A stretch of DNA of 64,000 nt from NCBI GenBank assembly GCA_902800055.1, contig CADCCW010000004.1, positions 1 to 64,000 of the forward strand. Direction: 5' to 3'. Under the pieces are notes generated by a model. That model did not search any database, had not been told where the DNA came from, and saw nothing but the letters and a program-made list of their open reading frames with translations. Source of the DNA: an uncultured bacterium. Its GTDB lineage: Bacteria; Verrucomicrobiota; Kiritimatiellia; RFP12; UBA1067. Numbering within the stretch: position 1 is the stretch's first letter; each line of letters opens with the position of its first letter. Of the stretch, positions 8,401-23,400 are shown piece after piece. A program made the position numbers and the translations under genes.

Positions 8401-11400
8401 CTCGACCGAGGGGTACAAGAACGGCAAAAAGGTCTACTTCGACCTCGACAGCCAGAACGGCGGCTCCGGACCGTTGATGGACCCCTCCGCGTTCGTCGTC
8501 AAGGCCGAGGTGATTACCGAAACCAAGGCGAGCGACGAGCAGACCTGGGCGGAGTACTTCGCCTCGATTGAGGAGCAGATCACGCTCATGAACGAAAACC
8601 CGTCGAAGTTCACGCTTGACATGGCCAGCACCCAGGACTGGGCCGGCTACGCGGGCGCCACCAACGAATGGACGGCGGGCGAGACAATCAAACTCACGTG
8701 GAACTATACCGACATCGCGCCCGACGTCACCAACAAGGACGCCACCATCTCCTGGACGGTCGCCGACGTCAACCACAAGCGCTCGGTGAAGGTCAACGAT
8801 CCCGGAACCTCGATTACCTACTCCACGAAGTCCCCGAAGACCGCCACCGCCACCGGCACCTACGAGTTCAAGGTGCCGAGCGCCAAGTACACCAAGGTCA
8901 CCGTTACCGCGCGCGACGGCGACGGCGGCGAGGTGGTGTACGAGTTCTGGATCCACGTCATCCCCACGAAGAATGTGATCATCAACCCCTACGGCCCGAG
9001 CCCGACCACCAGCACCAAGTACGGCACCGCCTCCGGCCTCGGCCTCGGCCACATCTACGTCGAGGGCTCCACCAAGCAGTACACGATGCGCCAGTTCCAG
9101 CAGACCTGGCTGTACTCCGAGAACGACCCCCAGGCGTTCCTCTACGCGGCCGGCTATCCGGCCACCAATACCGTCGCCTACGACGACGGCAAGCTCGGCA
9201 TCGCCGCCGGCTTCGAGCTCGCGGCGGAGCCGAACACGCAGGGCGGCAAGTGGGAGTCTTCGCAGGGCGAGTCCACCCGCTACAGCTACGGTCCGAGCGA
9301 GTACGACAACTTCTTCTACTGCTGGCTGATGAAGAACAAGGACAGCGGCGGCTGGGAGCTCCAGGTCGTCAATCCGCTGACCAGCCCCGCGACGGCCCAG
9401 CCCTTCAACCCGATGCTGCCGGCCACCGACGCCAACAACAACGGCGCTTATCCGTCCATCGAGGTGGAGGCGGTCTTTGCGCGCGAGTACTACCCCTCCG
9501 ACAACCTCGGCGACCTCAACCTCGACGCCATCCCCGACGTCTACGCCCGTCGCTACGCCGGCTTCGGCGTCTTCGACGACGGCGGCGCGCTCACCGGCAA
9601 CGACCTCAGCCGGCTTGACAACTTCAATGTCGACGAGGACTACCTGCCCGCGGCGGAGTCGGTGGAGTACGCGAAGTTCATCCCCGGCAACGCGGCCGAC
9701 TGGGTGACGCGCGGCGTGCCGTTCAACGCGCGGCGCGAGATCCGCGGCTGGGACTACCACCTCAACAACGGCCCCGCCATCTCCGGCGTGCTCAACTCCG
9801 CGCCCGAGCGCCGTTACACCAATCCGAAGGAAGACGCCGACTCCACCCTCTCCGCGCTCGAGTACATGGGCTTCCTCACTTGGTGTGCGAAGAACGGGCA
9901 TGACGCGGCGGACGAGGCTTCGTGGCTGCTCTGGTCGCCCGAGAACCCGACTGACCCGACGCTGGCCGACACCGACGACGACAAGATTCCCGACGGCTAC
10001 GAGTACTACATCTGGTACCGCGCCCATGTCGGCTACATCGACTACGACGGCCAGTACCGCCGCCTGATCGGCCGCCGCTACAACACCGAGAACCCAGCCG
10101 AGCCGACGGTGATTCCGTCCGAGGAAGTCGAAAGCATCTACAACCCCAACGTGCCAAACGACCTGCTCGCCTACGTTGACACCGACGGCGACGGCCTCAA
10201 CGACCTCATCGAGTTCGAGTACGGCACCAATCCGGTCGACTTCGACTCCGACGGCGACGGCCTGCCCGACGGCTACGAGGTGTTCGTCTCCGAAACCGAC
10301 CCGCTTATCGCCGACCTCATGACCTCCAACCCCGACGGCGACGCCAAGGCCGAGCTGGTGGTCGAGAAACTCTCCGTAATCGGCATCCTCAATAGAGACG
10401 GCAAGGTGGAAAGGTACACGATCCTCAACCCCGACCTCGGCGAGAGCTTCGACGTCAGCGATGAGACGGTCGACGGCGACTGGACGTACATCCTGAACCT
10501 CTCCGACGGCGGCCGCGTCACCAACGCCTACGTGACGGCGACGGCGAACGTCGTGACCAACGGCTACTTCGGCTCCATGACCGTTGCTGGCACCTACCTC
10601 GTCAGCTACCTGCCGTCCGAGTCGACCTGGAAGTGCGTCGACGTGGGCGACGGAGCCTACTACCTCGGCGAGCCGGTCGAGGTGAACCCCGGGCTCAGGA
10701 TCAACTTCATCAAGGCCGGCGTCACCGCCAAGCGGACGACCCTCGCCGCGGCCCCGAAGATGGCCTACAGCGTCTGGAAGTACGACTACAGCGGGCGGCT
10801 GGTGCTCGGCCAGGAGCTGCACGAGAAGTGGACGCCCATCTTCCTGCCCGCCGGATCGACGGTCGTGGAGCGCCCAGCCGCGAAGAACGTCACGCTCCTC
10901 CACCACCATGTCTACCAGTACCGCGGGCTCGCCAAGGACAAGCTTGACCGCTCCCGCAAGGTCTGGGTGCCCGTCAAGGCGTTCGATCCGCGCACCGCGT
11001 GGCGCGTCGCCGGCGGAGCCAACACCTCGGCGTTCTCCACCTACGACGAGTTCATGTACCCGCACTTCCTGCTGCAGGACTCCTACCGCTACTCCGCCGG
11101 GGCGGGGCTCTATACCGGCGGCTGGTCGGTGTCGCTCTCCGAGCTCACCCCGAACAACGACCACGGCACCCGCGTGAGCATCTGGGAGCGCTACTGTCCC
11201 GACCCGCTGAACGCCGACACCGACGGCGACGGCTGCCCCGACGGCTGGGAGGCGTACCTCTTCGACGGCCCGCCCGTGTATCTGCCGGACAATGACGCAA
11301 ACTTCCCGGGCGAGCGCGTCTATTCCGTGGTGCTCACGCCCTCCATCTACAACATCGGCTGCAAGGTCGCGGCGGGCTCGCCGGTCTCCTCCTCGGTCGC

Positions 11401-14400
11401 CGAGGACGGCTCCTCCAGCTGGGCCGACGAATACGCCGGCTACGACTCCACCGGTGCCTACGCCGACACCCCGACGATTGTCAACGGCAACCGCTTCCCG
11501 GAGTGGACCAACAAGAACTGGCCGACCGACCCGTGGCAGGACGACACCGACGGCGACGGCATCTCCGACATGGCCGAGCGCAGCTACTTCCTCTATGGCG
11601 ACGCCACCGCGCCCGGCGCCGGCGGCGGCCTCAACCCGCTCTCGTGGGACACCGACCAGGACGGCCTGCCCGACGAGTGGGAAATCGCCTTCGCCGGAAC
11701 CTACACCCCAGGAGACGAGAAGACGACCGCCACCACCGTCGCCGTGGACGAGAACGGCAACACCAACACCACCGTCTCGGTCACCCGTGCCGGCGGCACC
11801 TGGTCCGGCGGCATGGACGGCACCGTCAACGACGCGGCGCTCGACTACGACCACGACGGTCTCCAGAACTGGCAGGAGTACCTCGTCGGCGCGATGCGCT
11901 GCTGGCGCTACGACGACACCATCTCCGAGTGGGACAACAACGTATTCAACGAGATGGCTCTGCAAGCCGCGATAGACAATCTGTCAGGCGTTGCCGATGT
12001 TGCCGACGCCGATGTCTGGAACGCGTTCTGGACCGACCGTCTGGTGAGCGACGCCCAGCAGGGCGCCAACCCCGACGGCCAGTATCCGGTCGGCAAGGGC
12101 TACAGCCCGGACCACGCCGGCTACAACCCGCGTATCACGGTTGACGGCTTTTTCGACTGCAGCGCCAGCTACTTCTCGCTCTGCGAGAACGAGTGGGACC
12201 CCGTCGCCGGCAACTGGTACATGTTCCACGACGGCATCAACCACGACCTCTCCAACCCCGGCGAGGAGTGGACGTTCCTGGAGGGTTCGACGCTCGTCCA
12301 GTGCAACCGCTTCACCTGGCGCCCGTACTACGAGGCGCTATCCGGCAGCTCGCCAAAGAGCCTCGGCGACGACTCGATGTCCGGCGGCTACGACTTCGGC
12401 ACGTTCCCGAGCTACGTCATCGCGCCAGACAGGTACATCTGCTGCGACCCGACCCTCGCCGACACCGACGGCGACGGCATGGACGACTACTACGAGCTCT
12501 ACCACGGCATGAACCCGCTGCTCGGCATCGCTGGCGCGAGCGAACGCAGCAACGGCGGCTACGACCTCGTCTTCGCCGCGTACGGCGGCGGACAGGGCAC
12601 CCCCGGTTCCGAGGAGCCTCCGCCCGCCTCCGCCGATGTCAACTACTGGAAAAAGCGGCCGACGGACGGCACCCAGAGCCCCAACCCCTGCTGGCGCATC
12701 AACCAGACCCGGCGCATTGGCACGGGCCTGAGCGACTACGACTTCGAGGCCTATCCCTGGCTCAACGGCCTCGCCTACGCCGACCCCGACGGCGACGACC
12801 TGCGCAACCAGACCGAGTCGATCATGTCTGACATGCAGGCCCAGTCGACCTGGCTCCACTCCGACCCGACGCCGCTGTGGATGACCGACCTCGACTACGA
12901 GGGGTCGATTACCCACCGCTACTACATCCCCACGGAGGTCCGCGGCCTCATCATCCTCGGCGCGCCCGACGGCTTCTTCGACCCCGAGACCCTGAAGGAG
13001 TACAAGTTCAACGACTTCATGGGCTACACCTGGGTTGACGGCGAGCCGCCGACACTCTCCATCGCCGGCGTCGACCTCAACCTCGGCAATGTCTTTGACG
13101 TCGCGTACGACTTCGAGGAGAACGAGGGCTACGACACCGACCACGACTACATTTCCGACCACGACGAGGCCGCCGGCAAGACCAAGAGCGCCTCCGACCC
13201 GCAGGACTCCGACTCGCCGCTGCGCCGCCAGGCGATGTACTTCCCCGGCGAGGACTCGCTTCTCGAGACCACCCTCGAGGACCCCGAGTACTCGGCCGTT
13301 GGCGCGATCATCGGCAACGACCTGCCGTTCCTCTACTACACCGTCGAGTGCTGGGCCAAGCCCGAGGGCGACCTCACCCGCGACCAGACGGTGGTTGAGC
13401 GCGCGGTCTACACCGGCAAGTCGAACCTCGGCGACGAGCAGTTCCTCCGCAAGAACTTCCTCATCGGCATCAAGAACGGCCGCTGGTACACGATGTACGA
13501 CTCGGCCGGCACCTCCGTCAACGATCCGCAGCAGATTCTCGACGGCCCGTTCGCGACCACCAACTGGACGCACGTCGCGGCGACCTTCGACGGCGAATAC
13601 CTGAGCCTCTACATCAACGGCGTCAAGTACAAGCAGATCAAGACCAGCCTCCGGCCCGAAAACGGCGTCGCCGCGGTCGGCACCGACGTCGGCGGACGGC
13701 TCGAAGGCCGGTCCGACTGGGGCAACTACGCCGCCATCCTCGTGGGCGCGTCGGCGACGACCTTCGAGGGCGTCGTGATGGACAGCCTCTACCGCCAGCT
13801 TTCGATGGTCGGCACCAAGTTCAGCGACTACGACCGCTACTTCCGGGGCTACGTCGACGAAGTCAGGGTATGGGACGGCGCGCGCGCCGAGAGCGAGATC
13901 CGCGCCGACTACAAGAAGCGCTACACCCGCGCCGACGCGCTCGCCAACCGCGAGGCCGTCTGGGAGGTCTGGAGCCAGGGCATCGTCAACCGCTCGCCGT
14001 CCACCGAGAACCTGCTCCCGGCCGAGCTCAAGCGCCACTGGACGTTCGACCACATGCCCGGCGGCGTCAGCACCGACGTGGTGATGCACAGCCCCGCCGG
14101 CTTCACCACCGCCGAGGGCGTCGTCGACGCCAAGGCCATCTGGTCGCGACCCGAGGACTGGGAGAACCCGTGGTGGACCTCGGTTGAAGTCCGCTCGACC
14201 GTCTACAAGGAGCATTACGAGGCCTGGATTCCGTGGATTTCCGACACCGTCGGCCATCTGCCGCGGTTCGACAAGACCACCGCCGACTCCAAGTACTGGA
14301 GCGAGGACATGATTGGCGGCGAGTTCGCCTCCACCTTCGGCTATTCGCAGGTCTCCTTCCCGCGCTCGGCCGAGCCCTGGAGCCGCTGGCGCCAGGCGCT

Positions 14401-17400
14401 GCACCGCACGGTCCCCGCGACCGCCATCGACGAGCGCTACAACTGGATCTCCGAGGATCCAGCCCTCCTGCTCACCTACCACTTCACCATGCGCTATCGC
14501 CTGAAGGAGGGCTTCGACCTGCTGCCGCTCGGCGGCGCCTACGCCAAGCGCATATCCGCCGCCGAGGGCGGCATGTGGGACGACGGAACCGCCGCCGACG
14601 CCTGGGCCGAGACCGGCGCCGACGCCGACTTCGACCGCCTGCCCGACTGGTGGGCCGACTACGCGCGCAACAACTACTGCGACCCGCTCGACCCGCCGGA
14701 GCGCATCGGCTGGGACACCGCCGTCAACTACGACGGCATCGTCATGGCCGCCTGGGCCGCCTACCTGCGCGACCTCGCCCGCGGCATGCTCTCCGACGGC
14801 AAGTACCACCCCGAGTTCGCCGACAACCGCGACCTCGACCACGACGGCATCCCCGACTGGTGGGAGGACATGTACAAGATCGACACCGGCTCGAAGGACG
14901 ACGCCGTCGCCGACCCCGACCACGACGGCCTCTCCAACTACCAGGAGTACCTCGTGGCCGAGCGCGACCGCCTCTTCGCCCTCGACCCGACCCTCGCCCA
15001 CTCCATCACCGAGGACGTGGTCGACTACTACGTCCAGACCACCAACTCGCTCGGCGAGACCGTCTACCTCGGCGAGCTCTACGCCGACCACGACTTCATG
15101 GAGGACCTCGAGGAGGACGCGAACGGCCTCGACCGCACCCGCTACGACGCCAACACCGACGCCGACGAGGACGGCTGGTCGGCCTGGAGCGAGCTGCGCT
15201 ACTCCGACTACAAGCTGACGACCGCCCAGAAGTTCGTCTCGCACCTCGCCGGCGTCGAGGAGGTCGAGGACTACCCGGTCCCGGTCGTCCACGCCACCCT
15301 GCGCTACAACGGCTCCAAGGTGCCAGTCGGCTCCACCGCGCCGGTCATCGTCTACGCCTACTCCGGCAACAACCTCCAGAACGAGCCCAACGCCGTCTAC
15401 ACCGTCACCCCGGGCGCCAGCGAGACCCGCTACCTCTACCTCGGCTTCTTCGAGGACCGCGTCTTCCACGGCACCCTCACCCCGGGCTGGGTGGTCAACA
15501 ACCTCGGCTCGTTCTCGCTCCAGGTGGCGCATGCCCAGCCCGACGACATCTTCAGCTGGGAGATCTTCGACGACGAAGGCAACAGCCTCGGCCTCTACTC
15601 CGGCACCTACGATGAGATGCGGGCGGCGGTCACCACCTACGGCAGCCGTTGCAAGGTGAAGACGAAGGAGTTTGTCTGGTCCGACACCCTCGCCTCCGGC
15701 AACGGCGGCACCAGCGACGACGAGTTCGCCCTCAAGATCGCCTCCGTCGACAGCACGATGAAGGGCCATATCCTGCTCTTCAACAAGCGCGTGGGCGACA
15801 TCGACCTCATCACCGGCGACTTCGACCTCGACGTCAGCGTGCTCAAGTCGTATTTCATGACCTATGGCATCGCGCTGCCGCAGCACTTCCTGCGTCTCAT
15901 GTACCAGTCCCAGCTGCCGACGCTGCAGACCAAGGACCTCCAGGTCTCGCTCGCTCGGCCCGACCGCGGCAAGCTCACCGAGGGCGTCACCGCCTTCGTC
16001 GCGTTCATCGATGCTGACGGCGACGGCGCCTTCACCCCCGGCACCGACCCGATCGGCTTCATGAAGGACGTCGAGGTCGGCTGGGACCAGGTGCCCTCGC
16101 TCGTCATCGAGATGACCGACTCCTCGCAGGCCGCCGGCGAGCGCTTCGCCTACGGCGGCGGCTCCAACACCGTCGACACCCTGCGCATCATCCGCACCTC
16201 GGTTAACGGCTCCGAGGAGGGCGTCAAGCGCCGCATCGTCTACAGCCGCGAGACCGGCGACGTCAAGCGCAACACCGTCTACGAGGGCGACCTCGTCACC
16301 TCCGGCAAGTTCGGCCTCGACTGGTCCAGCCTGCGCGCCGACCTCAAGGCGATGGAGACGGTCGCGTTCGACGACGTCACCGAAGTCGGCTACACCGTCA
16401 CCCTCGGCGGCGGCTCGGTGCAGAACATCAACCCGGCGAATGTGGCCCGCACGTTCACGGTGGAGTACACCACCAAGCCGGTCAAGCCCACCCTCTACTC
16501 GCCGAGCGCCCTCGCCGACCCGAAGGTCGAGACCGCGCGGCCCGAGTTCAAGTGGTCCGGCGCCGACGGCTACACCTCCTTCATCCTCCAGATCTGGAAC
16601 GCCGAGACGAACGTCTACGCCTCGCCGCTCACCGCGCTGCCGCCGACCGACTCCTTCGGCCGCTACTTCTGGACGCCGCCGGTCTACATCGGCAACGACA
16701 TAAGCGACGACGCCTGGGCGCTCAACAACAACACCAACTACCGCTGGCGCGTGGCGATGTTCAACGCCAAGTTCTCCGACACCAACGCCGCGGACGTGGC
16801 GTGGAGCGACTTCGCCGCCTTCGAGACCCGGCTCGCCCCGGCGAACGACTTCTCGACCCGCCTCGGCCGCGCCGACGTCAAGGTGCGCTACTACGGCCCG
16901 GCCACCAACGAGCTCGGCACGGTGATCGTGCAGCTCTTCCGCAACGCCGACTTCGCCGGTGTCCCCGCCGCGCAGACCCGCCTCTACGCCGCCGACCTCG
17001 CCGCCGAGGCGAACTCGCTCACCAACGCCGCGGCCGTCTCCTTCCTCGGCCTCGACGCCGACGAGTACTTCGCGGTCGCCTTCATCGACCGCAACGGCAA
17101 CGCCAAGCGCGAGCCCTACGAGACCTGGGGCTACTCCGCCCAGGTCGGCCATTCGCTGCCGGCCATCTGGCGTCCGCTCGGCGCCAAGGTCGACCCGACC
17201 AGCTCCGAGGTTTCGACGGTCGAGGTGTTCATGGAGGACACCGACGTCAACCGCGACGACATCCTCGACTGGAACCAGGACGAGTCGCTGCTCGCCACCG
17301 CCGCGTCCGGCACCGCCTCCGGCGCCGACACGAGCGACGTCGACCTCGACGGCCTCACCGGCGACGAGGAGACCGGCGACACCTACACCAATAAGCAGCG

Positions 17401-20400
17401 GTGGGACACCGATGGCGACGGCATGCCCGACGGCTGGGAGGCCCGCTTCGCCGACACCGACCCGCTCATGGCCGACGCCGAGCTCGCCGCGGACGGCGAC
17501 CTGATGGCATTCGCCGTCACCAACGGCATCTACCGCCTCGTCACCGACGCCGCCGGCGCGCGCTACCTCGTGCGCGACACCAACTCCGCCTACCGCGTGG
17601 GCGACGTGATCTCGACCACCAACCTCGTCACCACCTACGACTACATGACGGTAGTCGCCGACGAGACCGGCACCAACTTCGTCACCGTCACCTACGCCGG
17701 CCTCGGCACCAATGTCCTCGCGACCGGCACCTTCAAGATCGACACCATCTCGCCGGTGTCGGTGGCGCTCGTCCACGCCCAGGTCTACGACGAGTTCGGC
17801 TACTGGCAGTCCACCGCGGTCGACCCCGCCGACCCGCTCACCAAGCCGTTCACCGCGCTCGACAAGTACATGCTCGCGCGCTACTTCGAGGCGATCGGCT
17901 TCACCGGCGTCCGTGAGGAGGCGATGAACGTCTCGAAGACGTGGAAGGACTTCACCCTCAAGCCGCTCGACGCCGACTGCGACCGCGACGGCGTGGCCGA
18001 CGGCTGGGAGCTCTACCTCATGTTCGGCACCAACGGCGTCGCCACCGCCCAGACCCTCGCGAAGCCCGTCGACGCAGAGATCAGCCCGTGGAAGTACGCC
18101 GACCGCGACGCCGACATCGACGGCGACGAACTCTCGCTCGTCGACGAATACGCCCAGGGCCGCACCCCGTCCGACCCGTGGAACATGTACTCGGTCTACG
18201 AGGAGCTGCTCGCCGCCGGCGTCGTGCCGGAGGACGCCGACAAGTTCACCGACGCCAAGGCCCGCCGCTTCGCGATTGCCGCGGCCGACTACGACGAGGA
18301 CTGGGACCTCGACCAGATATCCAACGTCCAGGAGATGTGGGCGTACTACCGCGACATGGAGCGGCTCGCCGACATCGACCCCGAGAACCCGCGGTCCGAC
18401 GGCTTCACGCCCGACTACTTCCGCATGATCGGCACCAACAGCTACCTCGGTGCCTACTACAACGGCGCCGAGTTCGTTGAGCGCGCCGCCCGCGGCATCC
18501 TCGACATCACCGACCTCGAAATGGCCGGCACCCGCGACCTCTACCACTCCGGCTGGGACCTCTGGTCGATCGTCCGCCACTCCTACGCCAAGCAGGAGGA
18601 TAGCGGCGAGGAATTTTCCGAGGAGCTGAATGTCGCCAACAAGTTCACCTCTGTGGTGTACGAGGGCTACGAAGGCGTCACCGAGGACGCACTCGTCGAG
18701 TTCCACACGAAGACCCTGCACTGCATAACCTGTGGTTCGCTCGAAGGGGTGATCTCCTCCCACGGCGGCCTCGAAAAGATGAAGGAGGAAATCCGCAAGC
18801 GTTCGGTGAGCGCGCTCGACATTGCGGGCTTCGAGGAGCCCGAGCCGACGGTGAAGTTCACCTTCAGGTATACCGGCTTCGGCAAGCGTGACGTGATTGT
18901 CGACGTCTGGCAGACCTCGTCGATCTACCCCGAGCGCGGCGAGCAGGTGACTACCTCCTACGCGCTCCAGCCCGCCTTCGACGCCGGCGTCGCCTACGCG
19001 CGGGCGAAGATCCCCGCGCGCGGCACCCTCAAGCAGGGCCCGGCGAAGTTCATCGCCTACCTCGACGCGAACGGCGACGGCGCTCTTTCGCCCGGCGAGA
19101 CCTTCGGCGTCGCCGAGGCTAACGTGGGCTACTCCAACCTCGACCTCACCATCCGGCTCGGCGACGGCAACCCGGCCCTGCCGACCATCAACCTCGTCGC
19201 CAACAGCACCAACGACACCGAGCGCCCGATCCAGACGGTGGCGATCGTCCGCACCAAGGTGAACGGCGAGTACGTCTCGCCGCGCGGCGTGATGCTCAAG
19301 CGCTACGACAACAACGTCGGCCGCACCGCGATCTACCCGAGCGACTGGATCAACGAGACCGACGGCTTCATCGGCGTCGACAAGTACCTCGCCTTCGACG
19401 CGCAGGACGACGTCGACCCGTCCGACGAGTCGCTGCCGGCGGTCGAGGAGGTCACCTACGAGGTCGTCAAGCTCCGCCGCTCGGCCCTGATCGACAGCGA
19501 CGACGGCTATAAGATCAGCAACGCCAACCTCAACCACTACGTCTACATCGAGGTGGTCGAGGACGAGGAGACCGGTGAAAGCTCCAACGTCTACCACACT
19601 GTCGACCAGCAGGTGAACGAGGAGTTCACCCTCCGCTACTCGGTCACCCGCGACGTCCCGCTCGAGGTCACCGGCGACGCGGCATCCAAGGTGAGCGACA
19701 CGCTCGTCTCGTTCCTCGTCCCGGCCGACCGCGCGGTCACCAAGTTCTGGCTAGACATCGACGGCACCGTCTACGCCGGCGACACCGGCGGCGGCTTCCT
19801 GCTGAAGAACCTCGTCTCCGGCGACGTCCTCAACGCCGGCGACAACCTGGTCGGCGAGTACTCGAGCCGCCGCGTCGTCCTCGACGGCGACTGGTTCAGC
19901 GAGAACGGAATTTCGTTCACCGCTGGCGAGCACAAGGTGCTCGTCGCGCTCGGCAACGACAAGTTCCCGGACGCGCCGACCGACGCGGCGGAATGGTCCG
20001 CCGAGGCGACGTTCAGCGTCGCCGCTGACGCCGCCTTCGACGGCAAGGTCGCCGTCAGGGTTGTCCACCCGGTCGTGACCAACGAGAGCGCCTTCACCAC
20101 GATTACCGTCGCCGCCTACGAGCGGCCTGACCTCGCCAACCCGGTTGCGACCGCGACCAGCGTCACCAACGGCGAGGCGGTGGTTTTGGGCGGCCTCAGG
20201 ACCGGCCGCAAGTACTACCTCGCCGCCTGGTACGTGAAGGACGACGGCGACGGCCGCGGCAGCGCCAAGGTGCGCATGCCCTACGACACCTGGGGCTACC
20301 TGACGATGCTCGGCGAGGCCACCAACGGCTTCAACGCCGCGTCGGTCGCGGCGACCGAGAAGTCGGTGCCGACGAACACCATCTGGATGCAGGACACCGA

Positions 20401-23400
20401 CTGGAACGACAACGGCGTCGCCGACCGGCTCGAGAACCTCAAGTCGATCTCCGGCCTCACGCCTTCCGAGGCGCCGGACTGGGAGGACGTCGACTGCGAC
20501 GGCATCCCGGACCAGGACGACGAGGACCCGGTCTTCGACAACTCGACGAAGTCGATCGAGGGCGACGTGATGGCCAAGGCGACGCTGAAGATGCTCACGG
20601 TGAGGATCGGCACGGTGGAGCTCGAGACCAACTGGGTCACCTACGTCGTCTACGACCCCGATCAGGAGACCGCGACCAGGCTCGACGGCGACACCATCGT
20701 CATCCCGCGCGGCACCCCGGCGAGCGCGCTCACGAGCCTCTACACCACCTACCTCTACGGCCGCAAGAAGAGCGCGCCGCTCGGCATCGGCGTGGCGACC
20801 AACCTCGCCGAGGGCGTCGTCTACGAGCACGAGTGGAAGGACGTCGCGCTCGTCCACCACCAGGTCTATGAGCGCTTCGGCTTCAACCCGAACACCGCGA
20901 ACGCGCTTGCCTCGCCCTCGAACTGGGTGAACACCGCCAAGTTCACCGCGCTCGACAAGTACATCGTCACCAACTACCTCTACGCGATCGGCGCGGTCGT
21001 CGACCCCGCCTCGTTCACCAACTGGACGCTGAACGCCCGCCGCGTCGACTTCGACTACGACGGCCTCACCGACGGCTGGGAGCTCTACACGATGTTCGGC
21101 ACCAACGCCGTCTCCGTGCTCGACAAGACCGCCAAGGCCTCGGTCATCAACGCCTGGGTGGCGGGCGACCGCGAGCTCGACCCCGATGGCGACGGTCTCT
21201 CCAACCTCCATGAGTACGACGGCGGCTTCGAGCCGACCGATCCGTGGAACGCGTACTCGGTGTACGAGAACTTCTTCGAGTACGGGCTGCTGCTCCCGGG
21301 CACGCCGAAGTTCAACGACAAGGAGGCGAAGAGGTTCGGCATCAGCGAAGCCGACATCAACAACGACGACGACAACGACCTCCTCACCAACCTGCAGGAG
21401 CTCCAGGCGTACTACTACGACAAGACGGCGCTCGCCGATCTCGACCCGGAGAAGGCGTGGTCTGACGGCGCGACCCCGGACTACTTCCGCGCGGTCGGCT
21501 CCACCTACCTCGGCCTCCTCTTCAATGGCGGCGAGTGGATCGAGCCGGATATGCGGTCGATGTTGGGGATAAGCCGGCTTACGAGAGCGGGGACCCGCGA
21601 TCTATACAACGAAGGCTGGGATCTTTGGAGCTTGTCTCGTTATGGTCAGACAGCTGGTGGTGATGACGAGGAGACAATTCAGAAGAACCTCGTAATCAAA
21701 TACATGACGGCCGTATACGGAGAAGCCGTTCACCCGTTCGAGGGTGGCGACCTTGCGTCCGTTCAGGATTATTTGTACCAGCGTTACCGGTCGGACTTCT
21801 TTGGCTTTGATGGGCAGTATAGGTATCTTGAGACCGTGGAAGACTTTGTTGAATATTTAGGTGGAGAAGATAAAATCAAGGAGGCGATTGCTGCTAAAGG
21901 TGGATCGTACAGCAAACCAACACCGAAAATCAATGTGACGGTGAAATATGCCGCCAATGTGCTTAAGCAGATATTTGTTGAAGCGTATCAGGTTTCTTCC
22001 GCCTATCCCGAGGCCGGCGAGCAGATGACGGCGAGGTGGAGCGCTTCGGCCGCTTTTGATAGCGGCATCGCAAATGTCCTGCTGGATACTCCGTCCGAGG
22101 GCACTCTCAAGCAGGGTCCTGCGAAGTTCGTCGCCTACATCGACGCGGACGGCGACGGCAAGTTCTCGGCCGGCGACACGTTCGGCACCGCAGAGGCGGA
22201 GATCGGCTACCTTGGCTGCGACCTCGCGATCCGCCTCGGCGACGGCAACGCCGCGCTGCCGACGATCGCTCTCGGCGCCGGCACCAACGCCGCCGACGCG
22301 GTCCAGACGCTGGCGATCGTCCGCACCAAGGTGAACGGCCGGTACGTCTCGCCGCGCGGCGTGATGCTCAAGCGCTACGACAACAATGTCAACCGCACCG
22401 CGATCTACCCGAGCGATTACATCGACGATGTCCGCGGCTTCGTCGGCGTGGACAGGTACCTCGCGTTCGACGCACAGGACGAGATCGACCCGTCCGACGA
22501 GGCGCTGCCGGCGGTCGAGGAAGTGACCTACGAGATCGTGAAGCTGCGCCGCTCGTTCATCATCGAGAGCGACGACGGCCCGAAGATCAGCAACACCAAT
22601 CTCAACCACTACGTCTACACCGAGGTGGTCGAGGACGCCGACACCGGCGAGACCTCCAACATCTACCACACCGTCGACCAGCAGGTGAACGAGGAGTTCA
22701 CGCTCCGGTACTCGGTCGCGCGCGACGTCCCGCTCGAGGTGAAGGGCGAGGCGGCCTCGAAGGAGAGCGACGCGGTCGTCTCGTTCTTCGTCCCGGCCGA
22801 CCGCGCGGTGACGAAGTTCTGGCTCAAGATCAACGGCCAGGTCAAGGGCGGCGATGCCGACCGCGGCTTCATGCTCGCGAACCTCAGCTCCGGCGACGTC
22901 CTCAACACCGCCCCCGGCCTGACCGGCGAGTACACGAGCCGCCGCGTGGTGCTCGACGGCGACTGGTTCCGCGAGAACGGAATCACGTTCACCAACGATG
23001 AATACACCGTGAGCGTCGCGCTCGGCAACGACAAGTTCCCCGCGGTGCCGACCGACAGCGCCGAGTGGTCGGCGGAGGCGACGTTCGGCGTCGCCAAGGA
23101 CATGGTCTGCAACGGCATGGTGGCGGTGAAGGTTGCGCATCCCGTCGCGCCCGGCTCGACATTCGCCGGCAAGATCACGGTCGCCGCGTACGACAGCGCC
23201 GACCTCGTGAACCCGGTCGCCGTCACCAACGGCGTCAACGCGGGCGAGGAGGTGAAGCTCCTCGGCCTCAGGGCCGGAGCGGACTACTACATCGCCGCGT
23301 GGTGCGTCGTGAACACGAACGACGGCCGCAGCGCCTCCCTGAGGCGGCGCATGCCCTACGACACCTGGGGCTACTACTGCAACCTCAACGCGACGAACGC

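Noticed and set aside
4967-11965. Minus-strand open frame of 2,332 codons antisense to the giant gene; others at 12338-19597, 21857-27250, 31067-34636 and 48667-50829
   Set aside because: They are mirrors of the real gene's codon bias (GAC, GCC, CTC, GGC read backwards rarely give stops). They are Val/Arg/His/Asp-rich, without family motifs or good start sites.
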